Positions 43,102 through 51,883 of a stretch of 64,000 bases of DNA are shown here, one piece after another. A program made the position numbers and the translations under genes. Source of the stretch: Sphaerisporangium sp039871875 (GTDB taxonomy: Bacteria; Actinomycetota; Actinomycetes; Streptosporangiales; Streptosporangiaceae); the NCBI RefSeq assembly GCF_039871875.1, contig NZ_JBDPMD010000002.1, positions 124,001-188,000 of the forward strand, written 5' to 3'. A model generated the notes under the pieces. That model saw only the letters and a program-made list of their open reading frames with translations, made no database searches and was not told the origin of the DNA. Every line of letters starts with the position of its first letter. Position 1 is the stretch's first letter.

Positions 43102-44127
43102 ATGTCGGGTCAGGACGTGGCGGTGGCTGAGCCCGCCGATCCCCCCGATCTGGCGCGGCCGGTACGCGGGTACGGGCGCGTGCTGGCGAAGGTCGCGGCG
43201 TTCGGCGCGGTCGTCTGCGCGGTGGTGCTCCTCCGGGACAAGCTGCCCGCGCCGGCAGAGGTCTGGGAACTGGTCACCGGGGCGAACCCGCTCTGGCTGG
43301 CCGCCGCCGTGGCGGCCGAGGCCGCGTCGATGCGGGCGTTCGCGACGCTGCTGCGGCATCTGCTGGTCGTGGGCGGCACCCACCTGAGCCTGCCGCGGGC
43401 GATGGCGGTCACGTACGCGCGCAACGCGGTGTCCAGTTCGCTGCCGGGCGGGCAGATCCTCAGCGTCGCCTACACGACGCGGCAGTTCCGGCGGCTGGGG
43501 GCGCCGCCGGCGGTGATCGCGGCGACGCTCGTGCTGACCTCGGTGTTCTCCACCATGACGTTCCTGGCGCTCGGGGTCGTCGCCCTGCTCGCCGAGCCCG
43601 CCACCCGTCCCACCGCGATGTGGGTGTTCGCGGGCGCCGGTTCCGTGCTGGCGCTCGGGGTGGTGTTCCTGCCGGAGCGTCACCACCGGCCGTCCGAGCA
43701 CGGCCCCCGGCTCACCGCCATGCTCGACGCGGTCCGCGCCGCCCGGTCCGCCCTCACGCTGACCCGGCGCGACCGCCTCGTGCTCCCCGCGCTGGCCCTG
43801 CTCAACTGGCTGCTCGACATCGCGTGTCTCGCCGCCGTGTGCGCCGCCACCGGGGTCTCGGTGGGGGCGCACACGGTGCTGCTCGGCTACGTGGCCGCCA
43901 AGGCCGCGGGGGTGCTCGCGTTGCTGCCGGGCGGGCTCGGGGTCACCGAGATCGGCATGGCGGCGACGTTCGCGGGCGCGGGGCTCGCGTTGCCCGCGGC
44001 GGCGGCCGTGGTGGCGATCTACCGGCTCATCTCGTACTGGGCCGTGCTGATCGTCGGCTGGGGCGCCTGGCTGGTGCTGAACGTCAGCGGGCCTGCAGAG
44101 CGTCGAGAGCCACGGCCATCGCGATGA
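43102..44127 (+). CDS. Lysylphosphatidylglycerol synthase TM-like (UPF0104/YbhN) membrane protein
   Basis: A 341-residue protein with about eight TM helices and the family pattern: MAVTYARNAVSSSLPGGQILSVAYTTRQFRRLG, LLNWLLDIACLAAVCAATG and VLALLPGGLGVTEIGMAATF, then IYRLISYWAVLIVGWG. It has only the flippase-type membrane domain and no aminoacyl-transferase domain. GGAGGAGG precedes ATG 43102, which fixes the start within a longer open frame. Its last 44 bp overlap the convergent LURP-one-like gene. Likely role: lipid transport or envelope modification. Confidence 0.82.
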   Translation: MSGQDVAVAEPADPPDLARPVRGYGRVLAKVAAFGAVVCAVVLLRDKLPAPAEVWELVTGANPLWLAAAVAAEAASMRAFATLLRHLLVVGGTHLSLPRAMAVTYARNAVSSSLPGGQILSVAYTTRQFRRLGAPPAVIAATLVLTSVFSTMTFLALGVVALLAEPATRPTAMWVFAGAGSVLALGVVFLPERHHRPSEHGPRLTAMLDAVRAARSALTLTRRDRLVLPALALLNWLLDIACLAAVCAATGVSVGAHTVLLGYVAAKAAGVLALLPGGLGVTEIGMAATFAGAGLALPAAAAVVAIYRLISYWAVLIVGWGAWLVLNVSGPAERREPRPSR

Positions 44128-44674
44128 CGAGGCGCCGGTCCAGCCGCGGGTCGTTGATGTCCACGGCGTAGCGGTCGCGCAGGCCCCACTGACGGTCCAC
44201 CGAGAAGCCGATCTGCGCCCCCACCCCGAAGTCGAAGTGGTACGGCAGCCACGACAGCGAGTCCACGAAGCGGCGCAGGACGGCGACCACCATGTTCCGC
44301 TCCTGCCCGGTGAAGGTCGGCAGGCCCGGCTGCTGGAGGTGCCAGGTGGAACGCAGCAACGACGCGCCGAACTCCTTGCGGAAGAACCCGATCGGCTGCC
44401 CGGTGCCGTCCACGACGTCGTACCCGCTGCCGAGGTCCAGCACCTTGCGGGCCTTGAAGCCCGCCAGCACGTACTGCCGCGACTCGTCGGTGTACAGCGT
44501 CACCTGCTCCTTGAACGCCATCCGCTTCTGCTCGGCGAAGGCGACCATCGGCCCCTCGGTGTCGTCGGGATTCACCAGATGCACCACATAGCGGTTCACC
44601 ATCATGGTGATCTTCTGACGGACGAGCAGGCGCCGTTGCGCCTGCAGGGTGTGCAGGTCCACTTTGCTCTCCAT
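44084..44674 (-). CDS. LURP-one/scramblase-related (Tubby-like fold) protein
   Basis: A 196-residue protein with the beta-barrel pattern of LURP-one/YxjI and phospholipid scramblase-like families: LLVRQKITMMVNRYVVHLVN, FKEQVTLYTDESRQYVLAGFKARKVLDLGSGYDVVDGTGQPIGFFRKEF and STWHLQQPG. No signal peptide or TM helix. The fold binds lipids or membranes in known relatives; function here is unknown. It overlaps the flippase-like gene tail to tail. Confidence 0.7.
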   Translation of the reverse strand: MESKVDLHTLQAQRRLLVRQKITMMVNRYVVHLVNPDDTEGPMVAFAEQKRMAFKEQVTLYTDESRQYVLAGFKARKVLDLGSGYDVVDGTGQPIGFFRKEFGASLLRSTWHLQQPGLPTFTGQERNMVVAVLRRFVDSLSWLPYHFDFGVGAQIGFSVDRQWGLRDRYAVDINDPRLDRRLVIAMAVALDALQAR

Positions 44675-44824
44675 GGTCAGGGGATTGCCACCCTAAAGGG
44701 TGCCCGGTCACGCGGCGTGGCGGCCCCGCCGGGGGCGCGGCAAAGACGAATGCCCCCGCCGGAACGGGGCAGTGGCAACGATCGTTGGGAGTAATGACAG
44801 ACGAGAGGAGACGGGGGAAAGATC

Positions 44825-45022
44825 ATGTACCGATCACGAGAACACAAGATCATCGCGGGTGTCTGTGGGGGCCTCGCCGAGAAGTGGCACATGCCGCCGA
44901 CCCTGGTCCGGCTGATCTTCATTCTCTCCTGCATCCTGCCCGGTCCCCAGATCATCATCTACCTGGTCATGTGGATGATGATCCCCAAGGCCCCCGCCGG
45001 TGCGTCGTACGGCCGTTACTGA
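44825..45022 (+). CDS. PspC-domain small membrane protein
   Basis: A 65-residue PspC domain: MYRSREHKIIAGVCGGLAEKWHMPPTLVRLIFIL then a membrane helix (PQIIIYLVMWMMIP). The G-V-x-G-G-[LI]-A signature and single PspC length are typical of actinobacterial stress-envelope proteins. GAGGAGACGGGGGAAAG lies upstream of ATG 44825. It is followed by lipB on the same strand. Confidence 0.9.
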   Translation: MYRSREHKIIAGVCGGLAEKWHMPPTLVRLIFILSCILPGPQIIIYLVMWMMIPKAPAGASYGRY

Positions 45023-45067
45023 GCGCCCGGCGGCGGTCATCGATTCGTCGGACGTATCCTCGGAGAC

Positions 45068-45724
45068 GTGACCGAACGAAACCTCCGCGCCCGCCCGCTG
45101 GCCCTCATCCAGGACGACCTGGTGGACTACGAGGCGGCCATGGAGCGCATGGCGGAGCTGGTCGGGGCCCGGCAGCGCGATGAGATACCCGACACGTTGT
45201 GGCTGCTCAGCCACCCCCAGGTGTACACGATCGGCAAGCGCACCCTCGAGGAGCACCTGCCTGATCCCTCGCACGGCATCCCCGTGGTCCCCACCGGCCG
45301 GGGCGGTCAGCTCACCTACCACGGTCCCGGCCAGCTCGTCGGCTACATGATCGTCAAGCTCCGTGCCGACGAGGGTGTGGTCGACTACGTGCGCGAGGTG
45401 GAGCTGCGCATGGTGGAGTCCCTCGGCAAGCTCGGCCTCTCCGCCGAGCGCCGCGAGACCCCGCCGGGGTCGGAGCTGCTCACCGGCGTGTGGACCACCG
45501 GCAGCTCCCGCAAGATCGTCTCGATCGGCATGCGGGCGTCCCGCGGCGTCACCAGCCACGGCTTCGCCCTCAACGTGGACGGCGACCTCACGCCGTGGGG
45601 CTTCGCGGTGGCGTGCGGCATGCCGGAGGTCGACATGACCTCCCTGGCCCGCGAGCTCCCGCAGCCGCCCGGCTTCGACGAGGTCCGCCGGGCCGTCGCC
45701 GAGGCCTTCGAGGCCACGGCCTGA
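45068..45724 (+). CDS. lipB: Octanoyltransferase (lipoate-protein ligase B)
   Basis: A 218-residue LipB, which moves octanoate from ACP to the lipoyl domains of 2-oxoacid dehydrogenases and GcvH. The signature RGGQLTYHGPGQLVGYMIVKL, the Lys region SRKIVSIGMRASRGVTSHGFALNV and the nucleophilic Cys in FAVACGMPEVDMTSLARE are all present. GTG 45068 gives the normal length. It converges with the permease gene across a strong palindromic terminator. lipA is not in the window. Confidence 0.95.
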   Translation: MTERNLRARPLALIQDDLVDYEAAMERMAELVGARQRDEIPDTLWLLSHPQVYTIGKRTLEEHLPDPSHGIPVVPTGRGGQLTYHGPGQLVGYMIVKLRADEGVVDYVREVELRMVESLGKLGLSAERRETPPGSELLTGVWTTGSSRKIVSIGMRASRGVTSHGFALNVDGDLTPWGFAVACGMPEVDMTSLARELPQPPGFDEVRRAVAEAFEATA

Positions 45725-45744
45725 CGCCGGCGGCGAGCAAGGAA

Positions 45745-45772
45745 CCGCGGCTCCGGACGTCCGGAGCCGCGG
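45745..45772. terminator. Bidirectional terminator, 14-bp palindromic arms
   Basis: CCGCGGCTCCGGAC followed directly by its complement GTCCGGAGCCGCGG, between the convergent lipB and permease genes. Confidence 0.7.
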
Positions 45773-45782
45773 CCCGAGCCGG

Positions 45783-47342
45783 TCAGAGAACCGGTTCCGC
45801 CTTGTCGGCGGGCACCTCGTCGATGTTGCGGCGCGGCCCGGTGAACCAGTGCCGGGCCGACAACGTCCACCACAGCCCGATGCCGATCAGCACGGCGCCC
45901 ACCGCGATCGGCGCGTAGTTCACCGACGTCCAGGTGAAGTCAGGGTTGCCCGGCACCCCGGCGGGCGAGATCGGCAGGATGAAGTAGATCGAGATGATCA
46001 CGATCTCGACCACCGCGATCCAGCCGAGCACCTTGTACTTGCCCCCGAGCGTCCACGGGCCGGGCCGGAACGCGTCGCCCATCCGCAGCCGCAGCCAGAT
46101 CGGGATGAGGAACGCCAGGTAGAGCCCGATCACCGCGATCGACACCACCGCGAGGAACGCGACCGGCGTGGCGCTCCCGGGAGGGGCGTACAGCGCGGGC
46201 AGGGTGATCAGCAGGGCCACGGCGCAGCCCGCGATGATCGCGTTGACCGGCGTGCGGTTCCTGTCGACCTTCGACCACAGCCGCCACCCGGGCACCGCGC
46301 CATCCCGCGAGAAGGCGTACGTCATGCGGGACATCGAGGTGACGCAGCTCATGCCGCAGAAGAACTGCCCGATGGTCGAGATGCCGAAGATCACCGTGGC
46401 GAGCCCCGGCGTCAGCGACGAGGTGAAGATCGCGCCGACGAAGCCGAACTCCTTGTTCACCGCGTCCACGTCGGTCGCGGCGAACAGGAACGCCAGCAGC
46501 AGGATCCAGCCGCCGATCGCCGAGTAGAAGATCGACCGCCACAGGCCCTTGGCCGCGCTGGTCGCCGCGCCGTGCGTCTCCTCCGACACGTGGGCGCACG
46601 CGTCGAACCCGGTGATCGTGTACTGCGTGAGCAGGAAGCCGAGCGGCAGCACGTACAGCCAGAACGTGGCACCGGACGCGCCGTCACCGAACCCGGAGTT
46701 GTTGAAGGTCTCGAACAGGAAGCCGACGCTCTGGTGCTGGGCGGGCCCGAAGATCAGGATGAGCACCACGACGGCCGCGCCGAACACGTGCCACCACACC
46801 GAGACGTTCTGCAGGATCGAGATCAGCCGGTGGCTGAAGATGTTGATCAGCGCGTGCAGGACCAGCACCACCGCGAACAGCACGAACGTCTGCTTGAGCG
46901 CGTCGCCCTGCGCCCACGAGTCGCTGAACCGGCCGATCGTGATGTTGAGGAACGTCGCGCAGCCGTAGTCCACCGACGCGGTCACCGCGATCAGGCCGAT
47001 GAGGTTGAGCCACCCGGTGAACCACCCGTGGACGGGACGGCCGAGCTTGGCCGCCCACCAGTAGATGCCGCCCGCGGTGGGATACGCCGAGACCAGCTCC
47101 GACATGCAGAAGCCGATGATGAGGATGAACGCCGAGATCAGCGGCCAGCCGACCGAGATGGCCAGGGGGCCGCCGTTGTTCCACGCCTGGCCGAACGTCG
47201 TGAAGCAGCCGGCCAGGATCGAGATGATCGAGAAGGAGATCGCGAAGTTGGAGAAGCCGCTCCAGGTACGAGAGAGCTCCTGTTTGTACCCGAGTTCGGC
47301 GAGGCGTTGGGCGTCGTCGTCGAGGGAAGACTGCTGAGCCAT
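45783..47342 (-). CDS. Amino acid/choline-type APC permease
   Basis: A 519-residue APC-superfamily permease with about 12 TM helices. Family landmarks are LGYKQELSRTWSGFSNFAISFSIISILAG, SAYPTAGGIYWWAAKLG, LTQYTITGFDACAHVSEET and SMSRMTYAFSRDGAVPG. These are typical of the eukaryotic-like amino acid/GABA/choline permease branch. It follows the choline-kinase-like gene by 88 bp on the same strand. With the divergent demethylase gene, the setting suggests uptake of an N-methylated or quaternary amine. The substrate is inference. Confidence 0.88.
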   Translation of the reverse strand: MAQQSSLDDDAQRLAELGYKQELSRTWSGFSNFAISFSIISILAGCFTTFGQAWNNGGPLAISVGWPLISAFILIIGFCMSELVSAYPTAGGIYWWAAKLGRPVHGWFTGWLNLIGLIAVTASVDYGCATFLNITIGRFSDSWAQGDALKQTFVLFAVVLVLHALINIFSHRLISILQNVSVWWHVFGAAVVVLILIFGPAQHQSVGFLFETFNNSGFGDGASGATFWLYVLPLGFLLTQYTITGFDACAHVSEETHGAATSAAKGLWRSIFYSAIGGWILLLAFLFAATDVDAVNKEFGFVGAIFTSSLTPGLATVIFGISTIGQFFCGMSCVTSMSRMTYAFSRDGAVPGWRLWSKVDRNRTPVNAIIAGCAVALLITLPALYAPPGSATPVAFLAVVSIAVIGLYLAFLIPIWLRLRMGDAFRPGPWTLGGKYKVLGWIAVVEIVIISIYFILPISPAGVPGNPDFTWTSVNYAPIAVGAVLIGIGLWWTLSARHWFTGPRRNIDEVPADKAEPVL

Positions 47343-47430
47343 CAGCTCTCCTTGGATGCACGGTGTGTGCGGGTGGTGCTGGTGTGACGGAGAAGGGGAC
47401 GGTTGGGGATGGTTCGCCGGTGCGGGGAGG

Positions 47431-48348
47431 TCACCCGCTCCGCACGCGGTCGATGAGGGCGCCGAACCCGGGGTCGGACAGGTCGCGCACGGCCTGCGCG
47501 AACTTGTCGGCGGCCTCGGCGTCGTAGTCGAACTCCGCCGCGGCCGCCTGCTCGGCGAGCAGGCCGTGGTGGACGCTGAACCAGAGCGTCCACGTCAGGT
47601 TGGACATGATCAGGTACAGCCGGACCCGGGCGGCCGGCCGTTCGTCGCCGTAGTAGGCGCGGGTCAGGCGCGCCACCATGTCCGGGTCGTAGTCCGCCTC
47701 GGCGGCGATGTCCCCGAGCTCGAACGCCGGGTCGTTGTTCCCGGAGAGCTGGTAGTCGACGATGCGGACCGCCGTGCCGTCGAAGATGAAGTTCTCCGGC
47801 AGCAGGTCGTTGTGGCACGGCACGGACGCCGGCCGGTGGACGGCGAGGGCCGCCTCGATCTCGGCCACCGGCGGCAGCCAGTCCTCGTACCCCGGGGGGA
47901 TCTTCAGCCCGTGGGCGCGGCAGATCGCCAGCAGCTCCTCCTGCTTGCGGAAGATCGAGAAGTCGGAGGCGAACGCCGGCCCGGCGTGCAGGCGGCGGCA
48001 GGCCGCGGCGATGCCCTCGGCCATGGCGGGGTCGCGCACGGCCGCGGCGTCCAGCGTGGTGCCCTCGATGTACTCCAGCAGCACGGCCCCTGGCAGCCGC
48101 AGCAGCACGTCCGCGCCGACCCCCGTGCCGGCGGCGCGGACCGTGTTGACGATCTCCAGATCGAGCGGGATGCCGAGCCCGGCGGCGGACACGCGGGGGT
48201 CGAGCACCCGCAGCAGCCAGCGGTCGCCCGCCTCCGTCTCGACGCGGACGATGTGGTGGCTCAGTCCGCCCTTGATCTGGGTATGGGACACCGGCCGGCC
48301 GGCCCAGGCAGCTACCAGCTCCAGGGCAGGGCCGAGCACATCTGGCAC
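47431..48348 (-). CDS. Choline/ethanolamine kinase-like phosphotransferase
   Basis: A 305-residue protein-kinase-like phosphotransferase of the choline kinase (LicA) type: G-loop region IKGGLSHHIVRVETEAGDRWLLRVLD, catalytic loop PCHNDLLPENFIFDG, metal-binding RIVDYQLSGNNDPAFELGD then a helical C-terminal lobe. GTG 48348 is chosen because AGGAGG stands nine bases upstream; the frame is open further but lacks similarity. It is the first gene of an operon with the permease and is divergent from the FAD/GcvT protein gene. Likely role: phosphorylation of an amino alcohol. Confidence 0.82.
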   Translation of the reverse strand: MPDVLGPALELVAAWAGRPVSHTQIKGGLSHHIVRVETEAGDRWLLRVLDPRVSAAGLGIPLDLEIVNTVRAAGTGVGADVLLRLPGAVLLEYIEGTTLDAAAVRDPAMAEGIAAACRRLHAGPAFASDFSIFRKQEELLAICRAHGLKIPPGYEDWLPPVAEIEAALAVHRPASVPCHNDLLPENFIFDGTAVRIVDYQLSGNNDPAFELGDIAAEADYDPDMVARLTRAYYGDERPAARVRLYLIMSNLTWTLWFSVHHGLLAEQAAAAEFDYDAEAADKFAQAVRDLSDPGFGALIDRVRSG

Positions 48349-48360
48349 GCCGCGCCTCCT

Positions 48361-48380
48361 TTGGTCTACCTTCAGACCAA
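48361..48380. promoter_or_regulatory. Operator-like inverted repeat in divergent spacer
   Basis: TTGGTCT-N6-AGACCAA: 7-bp perfect arms between the divergent kinase and dehydrogenase starts. The TGGTC/GACCA arms resemble GntR/FadR-type sites. No regulator gene is adjacent. Confidence 0.5.
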
Positions 48381-48420
48381 TGATCCGATTTTCCGGGTGG
48401 GTTGTTACAGGGGAGTAGAG

Positions 48421-50847
48421 ATGGTGCAACTTCCTGCCGAGGCACGGGCCGTGGTGATCGGCGGCGGCGTCGCCGGGTGCAGCGTCGCGTACCACCTGGC
48501 CCGGCTCGGCTGGACCGACGTCGTGCTGCTGGAACGGCACGACCTGACCGAGGGCACGACATGGCACTCGGCCGGTTTCGTCGGTCAGCTCCGCTCCACC
48601 GTCACCCAGACCCGCATGATCATGTACTCAGCGGGTTTGTACCCCGAACTGGCCGAGCTGACCGGCCTGGATCCAGGCTGGCACGGAGTGGGCGGCCTCC
48701 GCCTCGCCACCACCCCGGAACGGCACGAGGAACTGCTGCGGCAGGCGGGCGCCGCCGAGACGTACGGCCTCGACATGGAACTGCTGTCCGGGCCCGCCGC
48801 GCGGGACATGCTGCCGCTGCTGGAGATCGCCGACGTGCGGTCGGCGTTGTGGCTGCCCGGGGACGGCTGGCTCGACCCGGCCGGGCTGGTGCGGGCCCTC
48901 GCGGCAGGGGCGGAGAAGCTCGGCGTGCGAATCGTCACCGGGGCCGAGGTCACCGGGGTGGAGGTCCGCGACGGGCGGGTCACCGGGGTGCGGGCGGGGG
49001 AGGAGTTCGTGCGCACCGGCACCGTGGTGAACGCCGCGGGCGCGGCGGCCGGCCGGGTGGGGCGGCTCGCCGGGGTGGACGTGCCCATCGTGCCGATCAA
49101 GCACCAGTACGTCGTGACGCCGCCGTTCGACGTGCCGGCGTCCACGCCGACCGTGCGGGACCCGGACAACATCGTGTACTTCCGGGAGGAGGGCGGCGGC
49201 ATCCTGGTGGGCGGGTACATCCGCACGCCGGAGGTGTGGGACACCGCCGCGCCGCTGACCGACCCGCGCACCCTGTTCGCGCCCGACATGGCGAAGTTCG
49301 GCGAGTCGTGGGAGTCCGCCCGGCGGCGGGTGCCCGCGCTGGCCGGGGTCGTCCCCGGCGGGGAGCGGCCCGAGGCGTTCGCCAAGGTCGTGCACGGGCC
49401 CGAGGCGTTCACCCCGGACGGCGAGTTCCTGCTGGGGGAGACCTCGGTGGCCGGGCTCTGGGTCGCGGCGGGGTTCTGCGTGCACGGCCTCGCGGCGGCC
49501 GGGGGCGTGGGCAAGGTCATGGCCGAGTGGATCGTCGACGGCGCCCCCGAGTACGACGTGTTCGGCATGGACATCCGCCGCTTCGGCGCCCACGCCCGCG
49601 GCGCCCGCTGGGCCAGGGCCAAGGCCGTCGACTCCTACAGCAAGTACTACGACATCGTGTATCCCGGCGAGGAACGCACCGCCGCCCGCCCGCTGCGCCG
49701 CTCACCCGCCTGGCCCCGCCACCGCGAGCTCGGCGCCGAGTTCGGCGAGAAGGCGGGCTGGGAGCGGGTCAACTGGTTCGATCTGCCCGGCGACGGTTCC
49801 CCTGGGAGCGCCCTCGACGGTGACGGCGAGCGGTTCCGTCCCGCCGGGTGGGCGGGGAAACACTGGTCGCCCGCCGTGCGCGCCGAGTGCCTCGCCACCC
49901 GGGACGCCGCCGGCCTGTTCGACCAGACGTCGTTCGCCAAGCTGGAGGTCACCGGCCTCGCCGCACTCCAGCACCTGTGCGCGGGTGACCTCGACCGCCC
50001 CGTGGGCACGGTCGTCTACACCCAGATGCTCAACGAACGCGGCGGCATCGAGGCCGACGTCACCGTCACGCGCCTCGGCCCTGACCGTTTCCGCGTCGTC
50101 ACCGGCACGGCGTTCGGCGTGCACGACGCCGCCTGGCTGCGCCGCCACGGCCTCGACGTCCGCGACGTCACCTCCGCGTACGCGTGCTACTGCCTGTGGG
50201 GCCCGAAGGCGCTTGCCATCCTGTCGGAGCTCACCGCGGACGACCTCACCTTCGGCTACATGCGTGCCCGCGAGATCACCGTCGGGTACGTCCCCGTGCT
50301 GGCGCAGCGCGTCACCTTCGCCGGCGAGTTCGGCTGGGAGCTGTACTGCCCCTCCGAGTACGGCCTCACCCTCTGGGACACCCTCATGGAGGCCGGCACC
50401 CCCCACGGCATGCGCCCCGCCGGCTACCGCGCCCTCGACTCGCTGCGCCTGGAGAAGGGCTACCGCGTCTGGGGCCTCGACATCACCCCCGAGACCACCC
50501 CGCGCGAAGCCGGCCTGTCCTTCGCCGTCTCCGCGAACAAGGACTTCCTCGGCTGCCAGGCCCTCACCCCGCCGGCCGAGACCCTCCACTGCCTGGTCCT
50601 GGACGACCCCCGCCGGATCTGCCTCGGCGGCGAACCCGTCCGCCTGAACGGCCGCTCCGCCTCCCGCGTCACCAGCGGCGGCTACGGCCACCGCGTCGAC
50701 CGCTCCATCGCGTACGCCTACCTGCCGGTTACCGCGGACGGCCACGTCGAGGTGGGGGTCAACGGCACCTGGACCTCCGCCACGATCGCCGAGGGCCCGC
50801 TCTACGATCCCGCCCACTCCCGGGTGCGGCACCTGCCCGCCACCTGA
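48421..50847 (+). CDS. FAD-dependent dimethylglycine/sarcosine dehydrogenase-like protein (DAO + GcvT)
   Basis: An 808-residue two-part enzyme. Residues 1-430 form a DAO-type flavoprotein: VVIGGGVAGCSVAYHLARLGW (dinucleotide fold), TEGTTWHSAGFVGQLRS, VNAAGAAAGRVG and VAAGFCVHGLAAAGGVGKVMAEW. After an FAO_M-like linker (SKYYDIVYPGEER), residues about 440-800 are a GcvT/aminomethyltransferase domain: FDQTSFAKLEVTG, NERGGIEADVTVTRL, FGWELYCPSEY and a C-terminal RLNGRSASRVTSGGYG. Such enzymes oxidatively demethylate dimethylglycine or sarcosine and pass the C1 unit to tetrahydrofolate. GGGGAG precedes ATG 48421. Divergent from the kinase-permease operon. Confidence 0.9.
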   Translation: MVQLPAEARAVVIGGGVAGCSVAYHLARLGWTDVVLLERHDLTEGTTWHSAGFVGQLRSTVTQTRMIMYSAGLYPELAELTGLDPGWHGVGGLRLATTPERHEELLRQAGAAETYGLDMELLSGPAARDMLPLLEIADVRSALWLPGDGWLDPAGLVRALAAGAEKLGVRIVTGAEVTGVEVRDGRVTGVRAGEEFVRTGTVVNAAGAAAGRVGRLAGVDVPIVPIKHQYVVTPPFDVPASTPTVRDPDNIVYFREEGGGILVGGYIRTPEVWDTAAPLTDPRTLFAPDMAKFGESWESARRRVPALAGVVPGGERPEAFAKVVHGPEAFTPDGEFLLGETSVAGLWVAAGFCVHGLAAAGGVGKVMAEWIVDGAPEYDVFGMDIRRFGAHARGARWARAKAVDSYSKYYDIVYPGEERTAARPLRRSPAWPRHRELGAEFGEKAGWERVNWFDLPGDGSPGSALDGDGERFRPAGWAGKHWSPAVRAECLATRDAAGLFDQTSFAKLEVTGLAALQHLCAGDLDRPVGTVVYTQMLNERGGIEADVTVTRLGPDRFRVVTGTAFGVHDAAWLRRHGLDVRDVTSAYACYCLWGPKALAILSELTADDLTFGYMRAREITVGYVPVLAQRVTFAGEFGWELYCPSEYGLTLWDTLMEAGTPHGMRPAGYRALDSLRLEKGYRVWGLDITPETTPREAGLSFAVSANKDFLGCQALTPPAETLHCLVLDDPRRICLGGEPVRLNGRSASRVTSGGYGHRVDRSIAYAYLPVTADGHVEVGVNGTWTSATIAEGPLYDPAHSRVRHLPAT

Positions 50848-50870
50848 GGGGCGGCGGCGGCCCGGCGGTC

Positions 50871-51758
50871 TCAGAAGGTCAGCGGCGGCAGCTCGGCGCG
50901 GGTGGGCAGTCCCTGCCAGTTGCTCTGGCTGGCCACGGTGAAGGCGGCCAGGGCGCAGCCGCGGCGGAGGCGGTCGGTGGGGTGGAGCTCTTCCAGCACG
51001 CCGCTGAGGTAGCCGGCGACGAAGGCGCCGCCGGCGCCCGCGGGGTCGGCGACCGTCACGGGGGCGGCCTGGGCGTCGTAACGCATGCCGTTGACGGTGG
51101 AGCTGGCGCCCTTGCCGCCGCGGGTGACGACCAGCTCACGGACCGTTCCAATGGCCGGCTCGATGAGCTGCAACTCGTCCTGGTTCGCGAAAAGCACGTC
51201 GGCGCCGGTCGCGAGCTCGTTGAGGGCCTCGACGGCCTCCTGGCGGTCCACCCAGAGCTGCGGACGGTAGTTCACGTCCACGGACACGGCGAGGCCGGCG
51301 TCCCGCGCCAGCTTCACCGCGTGGTGGGCGGCGCTCCACGCGGTGCCGCTGAGCGCGGGCGTGATGCCGGTGACGTGCAGGATCTTGGCGGACTGCACGG
51401 CGCGCGCGGGCACGTCGCCGGGGCCGAGTCGCGACCCCGCCGACCCGCCGCGGTAGTGCACGACGTGCCCCGCCCTGCCGATGCGGCGTTGCCTCATGGC
51501 GAGCCCGGTCGAGGCGCCGGGATCGGTCTGCACGTGGGAGGTGTCGATGCCCTCCCCGCGCAGCACGGTGACGATCCGGGCGCCGAGCTCGTCCGCGCCG
51601 ACCCGGCCGAGCCAGGTCGCCGCGTGACCCAGCCGGGCGAGCCCGACGGCGGTGGTGAGCTCCGGGCCGCCGATGTCGAGGCGAACCTCCATGTCGTGGC
51701 GGATGCGCTCGGCGGTGATGATGCCGAGAGCCTCTCCGAGTGTGAACACGTCGGTCAT
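50871..51758 (-). CDS. PfkB-family sugar kinase with changed catalytic Asp
   Basis: A 295-residue ribokinase/KDG-kinase-like protein: FTLGEALGIITAE, LDIGGPELTTAVGLARLGH, SVDVNYRPQLW, FANQDELQLIE and VVTRGGKGAS. The C-terminal PfkB signature reads VADPAGAGGAFVAGYLSG; the usual GAGD has Gly244 (codon 51027-51029, GGC) in place of the catalytic Asp. Catalysis should be impaired unless another residue acts as base. ATG 51758 is the natural start. Transcribed toward the FAD/GcvT gene from the right, stop to stop. Confidence 0.85.
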   Translation of the reverse strand: MTDVFTLGEALGIITAERIRHDMEVRLDIGGPELTTAVGLARLGHAATWLGRVGADELGARIVTVLRGEGIDTSHVQTDPGASTGLAMRQRRIGRAGHVVHYRGGSAGSRLGPGDVPARAVQSAKILHVTGITPALSGTAWSAAHHAVKLARDAGLAVSVDVNYRPQLWVDRQEAVEALNELATGADVLFANQDELQLIEPAIGTVRELVVTRGGKGASSTVNGMRYDAQAAPVTVADPAGAGGAFVAGYLSGVLEELHPTDRLRRGCALAAFTVASQSNWQGLPTRAELPPLTF

Positions 51759-51883
51759 GTCTAGATCTTTCGTGCCAGGCGACTCGCCCATCTGCGGCGC
51801 TTGATGGCGGACAGCATGGCAGACACCGATGGTGCTCACAACGAAGTGTGGTATTCCCGTCCGCGACGCTCTGCCCCGACGGA

